Below are positions 22,125 to 34,748 of a stretch of DNA of 64,000 nucleotides, one piece after another (the stretch's first letter is position 1; every line of letters begins with the position of its first letter). Under the pieces are notes generated by a model, which worked only from the letters and a program-made list of their open reading frames with translations, did not search any database and had not been told where the DNA came from. The DNA is from Bipolaris cookei. Taxonomy: Eukaryota; Ascomycota; Dothideomycetes; Pleosporales; Pleosporaceae. Made by a program: the position numbers and the translations under genes. Location: the NCBI GenBank assembly GCA_002286855.1, contig NRSV01000017.1:103475-167474 (forward strand), given 5' to 3'.

Positions 22125-23480
22125 CTATTCCCAATCTAGATAATCCTCCGGCAGCTCTGGCTCTGGCTCTGGCTCTGGCTTTGACTCTGATTTCCTAAGC
22201 TGCCTACCCTCCTTGTACTCGTTGCCGCCTTCGAGCTCAACAATCTGTTTAATATGGTATGGAATTCGCTCAATCCAAGCCTGTATCTTCCTCCTGAGAT
22301 AGGTCTCTCCAGCACTGCTCCCATATCCGTATTCCCTCTGCTCTATTCTTAGGCGCCCCCTTCTTAGTAGTAGCTCTTTTCATCCATGGCCAGCAAGGCT
22401 CAATCGCATTCAAGTCAGGCGAGCTCCCACACCAGAGGATCTTCTCAACGTCATGAAGACTATAAATATAACGTTGGACATAGTGGTCGTGAGAAGGTGC
22501 CTTGTCTTCCTATATAACTGTTTTAGGCCAATCAGTCTTACATTCTTTTGTGAAAGGAACCAGCTTTGGTAGAAAAATTGTTGTCTGATATCGATACTAG
22601 TCAATTCCTGAGCTACTACGTCGGCTAAGCTTTCCTGTCTTCGTATTCCACTTCGACTGAGGCTGCAGGCAAGGCTTATTCCGGAGGTTAAGACGACGTA
22701 TCCCATTTTCCAACTCCCACTCAGCCTTCTTAATAGGCTCAAGCATCTTAGTTAGTTCGTCAATCCAAGTAGTAGAACCCTCTTTCTCTTTGTTTGTTTC
22801 TGGCGTCCAGCAGTGGCAGGGGCCCTTCTTATCGTATGAGAAACAGCCCCAAAACATAAACTCAGAATAGCCTTTCCATCTCTCGCGAATACAGCTCCGT
22901 AGGAAAGGCCTTATCTGCCCTTCTCCATATCCGGTATCCACTGCGTCTATGGTTAAGGACAATAGAGGCTTCGTCTGACCAGATAACGTTCTTCCAGTCC
23001 TAAGCGTCCAGTCTGCGTGCTACAGGCACCACCTATATCGTTCCTCAGTCATCTTCTTCGTCAACCCAGGCTTCCTCGTTAGCTTGGTCTTCGTAAAGCC
23101 TTCTTCTCTTAAGACTCGCCTGACTGTAGATGCTGACATTGAATCCTTGTCGGCTTAGTAGGCCAGCAATACCAGCATAAGACTTCTCTCGCCCATATCG
23201 ATTATTGCGTACGGTATCTACTACTTGCTGCGAGACTGTAGACCGCTTAGATGGCCGCCCAGATCGATGGGCGTCTTCAAGATGCTTGTCTTGAAGTTTT
23301 AGTGGCTGGAAGCCTGGATCAAAGCCTCGCTCAATTGCTCGCGCATAGATAGAGTTAATCATACGCTTCTCAACCCCAGTAAGTCCAGTAATCTCATAGT
23401 TTGGCTTGCCTATAGCCTTAAGAACTACAACTGCAGCACAAGTAGAATTATCGTGATAAACGATAGCGATAGTATTACGA
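22125..23480 (-). pseudogene. Degenerate Tc1/mariner-type transposase
   Basis: On the minus strand the N-terminal helix-turn-helix region reads YEITGLTGVEKRMINSIYAR (~23410-23360), followed by RSGRPSKRSTVSQQVVDTV. The DDE_3 part includes WSDEASIV (~22980), SEFMFWGCFSYDKKGP (~22850) and SSPDLNAIEPCWPWMK (~22390), which holds the last catalytic region. The tail has a Pro-Glu repeat coded by a GGCTCT microsatellite (~22150-22180) and ends near 22125. Multiple frame changes and stops break it, so no full-length protein is possible. Terminal inverted repeats were not found. Confidence 0.82.
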
Positions 23481-24779
23481 CTAAGAAATAGAAAAGTAAG
23501 TAACTATAAAGAGCAATGTTTGAGGTTGAGGAGAAGGAGCCACGTAGGCTCGGAGATGATTCCCAATTAGAAATAGTGCGTTTACCCCTGCTCTGCAAGG
23601 CGGGCAAAGATCTTTGATGGGCACGTCTGTACACCTAGTTCTACTGTGTAAAAGACATGCCATTATTTATGTAGTTGACGACCAGCCTGCAGTTATCGGA
23701 ACCCACCTATTTGGATGAAACGGTCGGCCTGCAAGGAGTGGTAAGGTGTTTGGGTGTCGGACCCTTCGCTTGTATACCCCGAAGTTACGTCTTCGGCACC
23801 ACGGAAGATTGTCGTTCCGACGTACAGGGTCTTCGTAAATAGTCTCTGGGAACAAGAGAGTGCTGACCAGAGTAATTACGGGGCTCTGACAAGGCCAATG
23901 TGCAAAATGACTCGGCTTGGCTGATGAGCAGTCGCGGCCTACTGCTTCGCAATAATTAATATCGATATAGAATGCGAGAGAAAAAAAATACGCAATTCTT
24001 GGTCAAAAGATAATCGGGGCATTTCTCCAAGTGGAGTTGAGTGGGAACGGAATAGAGGCCGAAAGTGGGGCAGTTACTGTCATGTTCGCCTTGAACGTCC
24101 CGAACACCCACTCTCCCTGGGCTGGACTAGGATGTCGGTATTCCAGTCGCAGCCAACGGTTAAAGGCATTTGCAGGAAAACCGTTGAGTACCCCCATATG
24201 CGAATTGTTTGGTGCGTCATGCGTTGTTAAGCGTAGCGTACACTTGCCAGTTATTTGACGCTGATCTTCAGGGAGCGCTCTTCGGGCCACTGTGAACCAG
24301 TGGGCGTGCAGGGTTACAAGAGATTACAAGAAGCTAACGAACGTAGCATGTGTATCATCCGTCCACTGATGTGAGCCTGTGCTGGATCCTGGGGGGGCGT
24401 ATGGATCCGATGCGAAAGAAGGGATGATAAGCTCCTAAAGAGGTGTATAAAGGAGAGTTGTGATTGGGTGGCCGAACTACACCACCGACCGAAGGGGAGT
24501 CCGTGCGGAGCCCTGCCACAATACTCCGCGGAGTGTTTCTGTGAAAGCACCGAAGAGAACCTAGGTTTATGTAAGAATTGTTCCATAATCACAATGCATG
24601 GAACTCGAACATCAAGGGTGGTGGGTTCCTGTCAGCTTCAGATAAAAAGATCAGCCCTGACTTGGCGCGTAGCAGGCCGGGGCGGCGTGTCTATCTGTAA
24701 CAAATCACCCTGAGCATCGACAACTGTGTCTTGAGACGCTGCGAGTGCTGGTGCAGCGGTGAAGCAAGGCGTGGGTAGT

Positions 24780-24812
24780 TATTATTATTATTATTGTTGT
24801 TGTTGTTGTTGT
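24780..24812. repeat. ATT then GTT trinucleotide microsatellite
   Basis: About five ATT units run directly into about six GTT units. Confidence 0.9.
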
Positions 24813-25221
24813 AGTTTAATGTCCTTTCTCAGCCCGATCGGGCTATATAAGACGTGTAGGCTAAAAGCCTACAAGTGTCTATGTAGTACTATCAAGTTGG
24901 TGTTGGTGGTGGCGTAGGTAATTGATGTGCCTGGTATCTGGCAGTAAATGATGCAACTACCGGTCGGCTGCATACAACCGTAGGAAGATGTGTTCGCACA
25001 GAAATAATCGCATGTAAAGAATGCAAGGAGATGAAATTAAGGGAAGCTGTGAGTAAGTACTATCGCATTGCTGCGAGCGCTCTACTTACCGCATTGATGC
25101 CTATGTTTCTTGACATTCTTCATCTCGGACCCTGCGCCGAGTTAAATTGCAGGCTTTATGCTATCAATAGCAATAAAAATGCCATGGAAGAGGGCTTCAA
25201 ACGTTGTAGTTAGGTGCTGCT

Positions 25222-25256
<35 letters not shown>

Positions 25257-25257
25257 G
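25222..25257. repeat. TTG trinucleotide microsatellite
   Basis: An uninterrupted run of about twelve TTG units. Confidence 0.9.
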
Positions 25258-26626
25258 AAAGCACGTTGACAATGTCTCCCGCGGAACTTAGTGCAGCCAA
25301 GACAATATCTGATAGGAAGGAAATTGCTGTTACTACTGCTGCCGGTTCGAATGCAAGATCATGCAGCTAAACATGTGCTGAACTCAATCCGTGCGGCTCG
25401 GCTTTGGGCACCGTCCCCTGTGGATGGTTTCAACTTTGTATGATTACTCACAATATCACGCTTACAGGACATGAGGCTTGTTGAATGCGGAAGAGAGTGC
25501 GACCTAGATAGGCCAAGTTGGGAGAGAGAAGGATTTTGGTTGAGACGAGATTTCTTGAGAATAAGTGGGTGCAAAAGAAGCAACTTGCCATGGTCAAGAT
25601 TAATCGGCAGGCTTGCTTGAGGCGCAAAGACTCCCGTGCTGTTGGCTTTGGTGGCAGACCGAGTATTGTCTCGCGGGCTACAAGGCGACCGATGCGAGAT
25701 TGGCGATAGCGTCAAATTGGAGTTGCTATTGGTTGCTCGGGCGATTTTCCAGACGATGGGATCTACGACGGAAATATTGCATCTGCATCTCAGATCTGAT
25801 CTGGGTGAGCCATGGTGCGGCCAAGGGGTGCTAGGCTTTGGAAGGGCGGCGGATGTGAGATGATGTTTGACAGGCCACAATTAGCAGCACCCCGGCGATC
25901 TGGCAATGGTGGTGCACGGCGGGGCGCACAGGCGGCGGAAAGCCCACGCTACGTGACGTCGGTGGCTCTGGGGCTTCTGAATGCTGTTTCAAGTGACAAA
26001 TAGCAAGCTTTTGCGCGACCCGAATTCAAACTCAGATTTCGCCAATTGGTACAGCCATGATGAAGCCTCGAAGGCTGCCAGGGTGTATGGGCTACGGAGA
26101 CGAGAGCAGGCTTTTTTGTGTCGTGGCGCGTGCTAGCCCAGGGTTTGTGTGGTACTCTACGGCAGGGCAGTGGAATGCCATGGCAGCAAGAATGCGGAGG
26201 GCCAGAAGGAGTTGCAGGGGTAGTGTAGCAGAGGCGCTGTTTCCGACGGTTGACGTACTGGCGGGTCGCACGTAAGTATGCGTAAGTACTCCAAGTAGTC
26301 GGCGACTGCTGCCGCTGCTACTAGCACTATGTACTGTTGCTAACTAGACTGAGTGCTATTGGAGGATCAGCGCGCACAAGCTGCCAGCAGAGTTTTGTCG
26401 TGGTCCCGAGCTTGATCAAGGGCCTGCTGGGGAGTTCGATGAGATCGGGGCTAGACCCGATGTGGAGACTCGCGTATCTGCCCCAGTTCCTTGAGCTGGC
26501 GGGTAGGGGGTTCTTATTGGCGATCGCTAGTCAAGTGGATGCAATGGCGATGCCAAGTGAGAGTGCTGCGCCATCGCGATCTTGCGTGGGTCTGCCGGCT
26601 GGCGATGGCGATGGCGGTGGTGGGTG

Positions 26627-27418
26627 GGAGCGGGAGTGGGAGTGGGAGTGGGAGTAGGAGTGGATGCGGCCGAGGGGCAGGATTGTGACAACAGGTGACG
26701 TCGATGTGTTTGGGCGTTGGGGCGGCCATTAATTCGTCGCGCGTTTTCCCCGCTAGGTATAAGCGCTGATTGTGAGAGGAGTGGCATTGTGCTGTCCCAC
26801 TGCGCAGAGCACACACGCAGTCCAGCACATCGACTTAGCCCCTCGCTACCAGGCGCTATATCACCCGCGCGCGCGCCGGAGGTCACGGACAGCGGGTGCA
26901 GGCCCAGGATAGCCCCGGCGGCTTGCTGTTGGACCGTGTTGCTGGCCTTTTTATCCGACCGGCCATGTGCTTGGCTGTCCGGCCCAGCAGTTTGTGGAAG
27001 CTCCTGCGCTCCTTCACCTGCGATCTCGATTGCGATCGCGATCGTTGTGCCCTCGTTTTCAAACTTTCGCCCTCGCCCTCGCCCTCGCGACAATAGCCGG
27101 CCCACGTCTCGGCGGCCTCGTGCGCGACCAAACAAGCAGGTGGACAGTCAGGTACGGTGCAATTTGTTGGCCCTGGCTGACCGGTGCAGACAACGAGCGA
27201 GCGAGAGTGAGCGAGAGTGAGCGAGAGTGAAGGCGAGCCCAAGATAACTTTCTTCATCCACCGCCTTGGTCCACCAGCCGGCCAGCCAGCCAGCCAGCCA
27301 GCCAGCCTGTCCCCCCGAACCCGCACCGACGTTTTGTTCCAACAGCAGCGGGAGATGGCGCACTGGTACTAGCATGCTTGGCCGCCAGCAAGCAGGCAGA
27401 CAGGCAGGCAGGCAGGCA
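26627..27418. repeat. Cluster of short tandem repeats
   Basis: Successive arrays: GGGAGT units (26627-26660), CCCTCG (27068-27088), three copies of the 10-mer GAGCGAGAGT (~27200-27232), CCAG (27284-27306) and GGCA (27398-27418). Confidence 0.85.
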
Positions 27419-27470
27419 TGGTGGTGATGGTGGCCGTGGTGGCCGTGGTGGTGCTCTTTGTATTGCTTAC

Positions 27471-27516
27471 GAGCGACGAGCGACGGGCGACGGGCGACGG
27501 ACGACGGGCGACGAGC
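27471..27516. repeat. 7-bp minisatellite (GACGGGC-type)
   Basis: About six slightly varied copies of GACGGGC/GACGAGC. A 19-nt block at 27483-27501 recurs exactly at 41956-41974. Confidence 0.85.
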
Positions 27517-28549
27517 GCCTACGCAGCGCGCAGCCATTGAGCATGGCGCCGGGCTAGGCCCAAACCCAGCCCACCCAGCCCACCCAGCCCAGTCTGCTGC
27601 TGTTCCACCCAACTCGCCGACCCGCGCGCCCTCTCTCAAGGTGCCGGCTATTGGGCCACCCGCTGCAGTTGGGTGGCATGGGCTTTGGTTGCTGGCACCT
27701 GGCTGCTTGCTGCTGGCACAACACACAGTCCCTTGGCCAAAACCCTCGACGTGCTCAATTGGCAAAAGCACATGCTTTGCTTCTTCTCTCGTCGCTATAA
27801 CATACCCACGCAAGCCACCATCGCCCTCGTCTGCTCAGCCTGCTGTCTGTTCCCCCCATTCCTTGCTTCCTCGCGCGCTGCCAATTTCTTGCGTTGCTGC
27901 TTGACACCACAGCCGTAGCCGTACCATTACACCACGCATCCCCCTCGTTGTCCGCTAGCATCCGCAGCTTGATGATCCCGGCCTGAACTCCCCGGCCCGC
28001 TTCTCAGAACTCTCGTCCATCGAAGCCACTCACGACGTCCGATCACTCCCACCCCAGCACCAGACCCTTTCATCTGCACTAACCTTCAGCCCTCTGTGCA
28101 TCCGCGGCCCCTCTAACCCCCCGTTGCGCTGCCCTCACGTCACTCGTCGCGTATCTGCATCTGGCGTACTGCTGTCCGAACCCTGTCATCGCGATACGTG
28201 AGCGCCTCTAGCTCCGTTCTTTTTCGGCCCATCTCCTTGCTCCGCCCTCACCTTGTGCGCCGCCCGCCCACCCTGCACAGTCGCCACTTTTTTCCCCTCT
28301 CCCTTAGCATACATACTTTGGCTCGCCCACCTCTCCTCGTCTCCTCCTTTCCCAATTGCTCCTCACAGTCGAAGTCGTTGCTAGACGTACCCCTCGAACT
28401 GTCCCACAGCCCATCAACTCAACCTGGTTGTCGTTGCCCACGTTCGGATCCTGGTTGAAGCTACCCCACCCACTGCCGCCACACCACCACCGCCATCACT
28501 GCCACTACTGCCATCACTCCAGTCCTCATCACCTGCTCTGGACCTCACC

Positions 28550-29955
28550 ATGCCTGCTGAGCGTCGAACCTTCACCGCCGCCCGGCCTGTCAAGACGGAG
28601 CGCACCCACGAGGAAAACCAAGAGCGGTTAGTCGTCCCAAGTATGCTTTGCACAAAATTCACGTGTTGATGCCATACAGCGCTTACATTGCCGCCTCGCG
28701 CCGCAGCGATCGCAGCCTAGAGGCTCGTATCGAATCTGCGCGTAGAGCTTCTGAGATTCACAAGAAGCGCACAGGCCGTGCATTGCGTGTTACTGAGCAG
28801 GATGTCATCAATGAAGAAATGTACGAAGAAGAAGATGATGACTTACCCACCCAGTACCAGCGCCTCAACGCGCACCTGCACACCACGTCGGTCATGTTCA
28901 ACAAAAAACTCCATGACTACATTGCAACCCAGCACGGCGTGCGAAACATGTTCATGTCGCAGTACCAGAACCAGAGCCCCACTTTTCCGCAGTTCGGGGC
29001 CCAGTTCCCATCCACCGCCAGCGCTTTTCCACAGGCAAGCAATTGGCTAAGCCCCACCATGCTGCCACCCCAGCAATTCGCTCCTTCCTCTCCTCAAGGC
29101 TTCAAGCAGACTCAGTCCTTCAGCCCCACCACCACTCAGCCCCAGCAGGGTTACCGCCAGTCTCCCTACCATGTCCCTCAACGGACCCAGTCGCACCAGC
29201 GTGCACTTTCGATTCAGCTTCCCCAGGCCCCCTCGCAGTTTGATCACTCAGCTCAACCATCGAGCGCAACCGCCACGACTCCACAGACTGATGTCAACCG
29301 AAGCATGTCTCTGCCTCCTCAGGCTTTCCAGAACCAAAATCAGTCTGCCGAGCAATCCGCCCAGCCATCGCTGACGCACTCGCCTGCTACTCAATCATCT
29401 CCTCCCACCGATGGCTCCGTTGCCGACGCCCAGCAACCGCCAAGCGACTCTACCAGTCCTTCTTCGTACTCTTTCAGCCCAGCAGGCTACTCTTTTAATT
29501 CTCAGCTCTTTGGTACTAATCCTTTGACTTTATCAATGCCGCCCGAGTCGCAGCAATTCCTCGGATCATTCCTTGACCCCAACGATGCACGCACTGCTAC
29601 GCTTATGGCTGGCAGTGAGAACTTGCCTCAGCCCTTTGCTCCCACCTACACCTACAATCCAAACAAGGTGACGCGAACATCGAATGCCATTAACATTTCC
29701 GAGAGCGCTCCCGGTTCCACCCAGACACTATCGTCTGGCCTGAACCTCAAGGTGGAATCTCTATCCGACGACTCATCGGCGCTACCCACTTCTATCTCTG
29801 AGAGCTTTTATCCTACTGACGGTTTTCTTACTCCCGGAAACCCCGATTACGGATCATTTTTTGACTTTCAAGGTGCTGGATATGCGCAAGCCTTCGACGA
29901 CCACTCGGCCAACGATCAAGACAACGGCAACAGTCTGGTGAATTGGGATGAGTAG
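28550..29955 (+). CDS. Conserved fungal protein, Gln/Ser/Pro-rich, possible regulator
   Basis: Exons 28550-28626 and 28680-29955 join across a 53-bp intron to 450 residues. The N-terminal ~95 residues are highly charged and look conserved: TERTHEENQERAYIAASRRS, then RIESARRASEIHKKRTGRAL and VTEQDVINEEMYEEEDDDLP. The rest is low-complexity Gln, Pro, Ser and Asn, ending in an acidic region (DGFLTPGNPDYGSFFDFQGA), like many transcriptional activators. I recall similar unnamed proteins in other Pezizomycotina but no formal domain. The very long repeat-rich upstream region also fits a regulator. No DNA-binding fold is proven. Confidence 0.82.
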
Positions 29956-32219
29956 TCGCAGCATTCACCTGATTTTTTGTCTTCTTCAGTTTGCTGCCAG
30001 ACCCATGTCGTCTTCTCATGACGGGTAACGCCCATGGTTTTCCTCTAAATACTTTTTTTTCCTTTTTACTTTGGAGTATCGATTTTGGGTTTGCAAGCAA
30101 ATGATACCTCTTACACAGTGTCGTTACGATGTCACGACTGAAGGCGTTGTACGGAGTCATTTTGGGCGCCCCGAAAACGCTCGACCTTTTGTTGGATATG
30201 CATACGTATCCGTATAGCGATGCTTAGCAGCATCGCCTGGGAGACAAAGCTCTCTTGACTCTCGGTCCCCATCTTCGAACTGAGGTATTCATTGTATAGT
30301 ATAATTGTTGTTGTGGCTTCACAGCTGCTAGTTGCACAAAAGCCTTTTCTCTGTGGTATGATTTGTGACTTGTATGCGTGTGTATTGTGACCGAGTCTTA
30401 TTGTGCATACAACATCGATGCGGTAGGTTTTCCTAATTAATCCCCCAGTAGACCCTGTCCATCTTGCCGTACACAAGTCCCGAAGGGAGTGGCGCAATGG
30501 ATGGAGTCGTGCATCAAGTTTCGGAATCAAACAGGCCATACAGATGATGTGTTATTGGTTTCTTCGGCCTTGGGCAACAAAAGTGACACCGGTGCCGAGC
30601 ATGTAACTGTGCGAGCCATCAAGAGGATGGGTAACATGTAACAAGCAGGATCGACTTGTCAATCAGATTACGTTGCACTGCTGGCACAGGAAGGTACCTT
30701 GGTAATGGTTAAATAGGTGTGCTCTTTCAATATGGTGTTGTTTGGCGTCGTGACGCATGGTCCCTCGGGGCAACTTTGAGCAGGTGTACTTGGGTAACCC
30801 GGAAGTAGCGGAACAGCGGTGTGATCACCGAACACAGTCATCTCTTAGGTATGTGAAAAGGCACCCTTAATCGCGCTTCTACCTTGCACTAAACAAGCTT
30901 ATTGTTATAGTGCTGACGGCTCTATTTCCACTGTGCTCAACGAGTTTGACTAAGTAGACAGCTTGGGCCCACCCTGCATCTCGAGTGTTTGAAGTAGCGG
31001 CATTTGCACTTCCCTTGGCTTGCCCACAATGTAAAGACAAAAGTGACACACGTGAGAGTCGTACATGGCCTGGTTGTACAGCGACTCGTCCAATTTCAAC
31101 AGTTGTCATCAGTCTATATGGCTCCGAAACCTACTCGCGCCACTCTAGGCAGCCTCTTATCAATGAGCAACACGATGCATGGGAAATACATGACTGTAAG
31201 CGTTTACAGATTTTGACAGCTTGTTTACACCCTATTGACCCTATCGCGAATCGTGCAGGCGCCGCGCAGCATCGTATGCTCGAGTTTTGGTTCCTGCATC
31301 TTTGTGTCACCACGGCTATTCTATCCTCTTGTCCAATGATACCAAGCGGCTCGCTATTTCCCTGTTTGCAAGGTTGTCCAACAAATACTCTCAAAGGAGA
31401 CCACACGTGATTCAAAGCATCACCGTCATGTTCTTGGAATACAAACTTGGTCATAAACACGACACTGGGTGTACCGTCTGGCTTTGAGTCACTCGAGTCC
31501 ATTGACTCGCAATAACATCATGTCCGGAGTAACTGACAGCGTAGACGTCACCAAGCCCAAAACTAATTAGCATCATCACTTCTATCATCCATAACTTTGG
31601 TCTCCAGCAAGCGGTCGTAGTATTTGCCTTATCCTGCACTACCGGCAGCGGCCGCGGCACTGCCTGCTGTGTAACACCTGGGACCGTGCATCATGCGTCT
31701 ACTCCGCAATCACTTCTCCATACTAGGACCAAAATACCCAACCCATGGTTACCTTCTCAATGCACTCGGTTTCTTCCATAGATTTGTCTGTAGGCAACGT
31801 AGAATATGCTTTTCTAAACGTCAAACCAGAAAGTTGTATATTCTACTAGACTTGAGTAATCAACATTTAGAGCCTCATAGTTCAGTTATACCACAGAAGG
31901 GACCAAAAGTATAAGGGTTCTCCAAGAATCTAGACGCGGATAAACGGCAACGGAAAGCAGATATGCCTTGCTGCATATCTGTACCTGCATCGCAACTGAG
32001 TACCTTATCCTTGTGCCACCGCAACGTCAGACCCACACTAGGTTGCTGTCGTGATGGAACGAAAGCAAAATACATATGAGGCAATGAGACTCGAGAGAAC
32101 CAAGACTCAAGCTCTTCAGCTGTAGCTGTCTGTTGGACTCACTCTACTCTCGCTTCTCACCCTTCTGCCACTCGTTTCTGTTCGTCTCTTACCATTTTGA
32201 AGGACTAACCAAGTTAACC
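29956..32219. other. 2.3-kb intergenic region
   Basis: 3' flank of the regulator-like gene and promoter of the mucin-like gene. Open frames reach ~140 codons on both strands but overlap each other and lack motifs. No tRNA or repeat is recognised. Confidence 0.5.
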
Positions 32220-33998
32220 ATGAAGTTCAACACCTACGTACCTCTTGTGGCGTTTGCGGCGTTTACTGCTGCGGAACGGTTTTCTTGTACGTCTCTCTTT
32301 CGCCAATAGCACTTGTGAAAAGTGGCAATCTTCACCTATTGTGTTGGCATTCAGATATACACAGTTGCTGACATGTTTATTCAGTGGATCTGCCAAAGCA
32401 TGTGCGGCCTCGCCAGTATTCTGCTCCACCGCCATACTCATCCGTGAGCCAGAGTTCGAGCAGTGGCAGTGGCAGCGCATCATCCAGTTTTCTTAGTGGA
32501 TCTTTGACCTCACTGTCTACTAGCGTCTCTTCCACTATTGACGCGCCATCTGCCCAAACGTCCTCATTCCCGCCCAATGCCACAACGCCTGGCCCCTCGA
32601 CCATCGTCATCACAAGCGTCATCATCATTACATCGGTTATTCCGCCTCTACTGTAAGCTACAACACATAATGCATCATGGAAACCAAATATTAATATTCG
32701 CATGCAGTAGTACTTCAACTTCTACGGACGCTACTGGAAGCAGCTGGGGAGTCAGCAAATCTTCCTCTATCAGTGTCCCGCTTTCTACAGGCCCCCAATC
32801 ATCCGGCACTGGGTACCCTAGCTCTTGGCCTCACCACTCTTCACATGGGTCGTCGGCACCTTACGGCAATAGCACTTCAAATTCTTCGTCTCCATGGGGC
32901 ACAGGCACAGTGTCAATTTCCTCGAGCCCACCCCTGACTTCTGCTACTAGTAGCGGTACCACAGCAGTTACCAGCTCCCCTCCATATTCTTCAAACGGTA
33001 CACTCATAGAAACCAGCACGGGATCTGTAGTTACTCCTAGCGGAAATAAGACCACATCTATGGTGCCCACTTCTTCTGCACATTACAAGCCTCCTGGAAA
33101 CCTGACTAGTAGTCCCTCCATTGCGACCGACTCCGTCTTCCCGTCGTCAACCACTGACATCTCGACAATCAGCTGGATCTCATTCACGTCTGGGAGCCCA
33201 TCGGCTACACCCTCAAGTTTATCTACTTCAAAATACACCAAGTCTACCTCATCTCGCCGACGCACCACAACTACCAGACACCATTCTACAACACGCACTT
33301 GGAGTAGAACACTGACCATGTCGTTTTCCTCGACTGATTCCGCTTCATTCACGCCTACTCCTTCAAGTGGTCTACCATGGATCAGTAGTACGGCGTCAGA
33401 GGAGGAATCGACCACCGAATCCTCATCCTCATCCTCATCCTCATCATCATCATCACCATCACCATCACCATCTGACAGCGCCACAACACCTTCAGACTCC
33501 TCTTCCCCCTCCACAAGCACCGACGCAACCGCATCCTCCTGGCCCGTTACTCCCTCTTCCTCTTCTTCATCCCCCACATTCTCCTTCTCCACCCCTTCCC
33601 GCCCCATCACATTCCCCTCGTCCCATCCCACTGCCTCTTCTTCCCCTTACAGCTCGTACTCTACACCACCCTCCACCTACACCGATGCAACTGCTTCGTC
33701 GTGGCCCCTTCATACTCCTCCTCCATCTTCTGCCCTATCCTCACCATCTTCCTCATCGTCGGTCTACGTTTCCTCCTCAGCCTCTTCCTCGGTTCCCCCC
33801 TCGCCTTCCGTCTCTTCGGCAAAACCCAGCACACCCGTCACGCGCCCAAGCACCACCTTCGAAACCAGCACGAGTAAATCTCAAGCGTATGCGCCCGTGC
33901 CGCCCGTCCAGACGTATGAGGACCAGCACCAGGGAAATACCCGGGGGCAGAAGAGGGATGTAGTAAGTACAACCTCCCATGCACGAAATCTGTTCTAG
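32220..33998 (+). CDS. Secreted mucin-like Ser/Thr-rich protein
   Basis: Three exons (32220-32286, 32385-32652 and 32708-33998) give 541 residues. The signal peptide is MKFNTYVPLVAFAAFTAAER. Nearly all the rest is Ser, Thr and Pro. STSTDATGSSW-type repeats recur as STDATASSWPV and YTDATASSWPL at spaced intervals, and a poly-Ser run at ~33420-33470 is coded by a TCA/TCC microsatellite. The protein should be heavily O-glycosylated and sit in the wall or matrix. No GPI signal is seen; the C-terminus is basic (RGQKRDVVSTTSHARNLF). A GTAAGT at ~33963 could start a further intron, so the end is uncertain. Confidence 0.75.
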
Positions 33999-34036
33999 AC
34001 GTGGGGAGGGCGTTGCTAATGGAAGGGAGGGAGAGA

Positions 34037-34062
34037 GGGGGGGGGGGGGGGGGGGGGGGGGG
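34037..34062. repeat. Poly-G homopolymer, 26 nt
   Basis: Twenty-six consecutive G, 39 bp past the mucin-like gene's stop. The length may be affected by sequencing error. Confidence 0.85.
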
Positions 34063-34293
34063 TGAGTAGGTGGATATGTGGTTTGTGTAATAAGTCTTGG
34101 TACTGGATATGGCTCCATCTTCGTGGGCTTTGGGTCTAACTACGTGGATATAATGGATGGGGTTTGTCAAAGTGTCTTTGGGACAAACCCAGAACAAGAG
34201 AAAAGGGGAGAGATGAAGACTGGGTCTGTGGGTGTGGGTGTGGGTGGGATTAGTTTCGCTTCTCTACTCTCCTTTGAACAATTGTATAATGAG

Positions 34294-34322
34294 ATTCTTC
34301 TTCTTCTTCTTCTTCTTCTTCT
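34294..34322. repeat. CTT microsatellite
   Basis: About nine TTC units. Confidence 0.9.
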
Positions 34323-34748
34323 CTTTTTGGTATTAGAGTTGGGAAAATGGGGAAAATGGGACTGGGATGTATGGAAAATATGCAAATGAAAAGGTGTTTT
34401 ACTATACTTTGGAGTAAAAGGCTTATTCTTTTTACTTTTCTGAGGACGAAGGACAAGTACGGTGGGTAGTGCCGAGGGTCGCCATAAACGAGGCTCGAGC
34501 ATGCAACGAAAAAAGGCGTCAAGAACCTCGTCATCGCCACACTAACAAATTCCCAAACAGCCAGAATACGCAAACATAACATGCTCAACCAGCTTTCCAT
34601 TGAAACATTAAATTCTTCATTTCGCCATGCAAACAGGCTACTGTTTTAATCCCCTGAGAAAAATATGCAAACCCCGCAACCACTCATAGTCATTACACGT
34701 CATTCATTCTCTATTCCCCCCCCCCCACACACACACCTCATCTCTCCT

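Larger units (their letters stand above)
23481..28549. other. 5-kb intergenic region, repeat-rich toward a regulator-like gene
   Basis: The left part (23.5-25 kb) has no supported gene; a 95-codon minus-strand frame at 24003-24290 has no recognisable motif. The right part (26-28.5 kb) is GC-rich and full of short tandem repeats, which keep several overlapping frames open without evidence of coding. The last ~700 bp before 28550 are C/T-rich, as in fungal promoters and 5' leaders. Confidence 0.5.
33999..34748. other. Intergenic with homopolymer and microsatellites
   Basis: Between convergent genes. It contains a 26-G run (34037-34062), a CTT array (34294-34322), and an 11-C run followed by AC repeats (34716-34736). 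No gene is supported. Confidence 0.6.

Noticed and set aside
24003..24290. 95-codon minus-strand ORF
   Set aside because: No recognisable motif, no intron-linked extension and no conserved neighbour; too short to support alone.
24314..24592. 92-codon minus-strand ORF
   Set aside because: Low-complexity Ser/His-rich translation with no support; the region also holds frames on the other strand.
25341..25365. GGTTCGAATGC considered as a tRNA T-arm
   Set aside because: No matching acceptor, D or anticodon stems are found around it.
26527..27904. Several long overlapping open frames (150-220 codons) on both strands
   Set aside because: They lie in GC-rich tandem-repeat DNA where stops are rare, overlap each other in different frames, and show only simple-repeat peptides.
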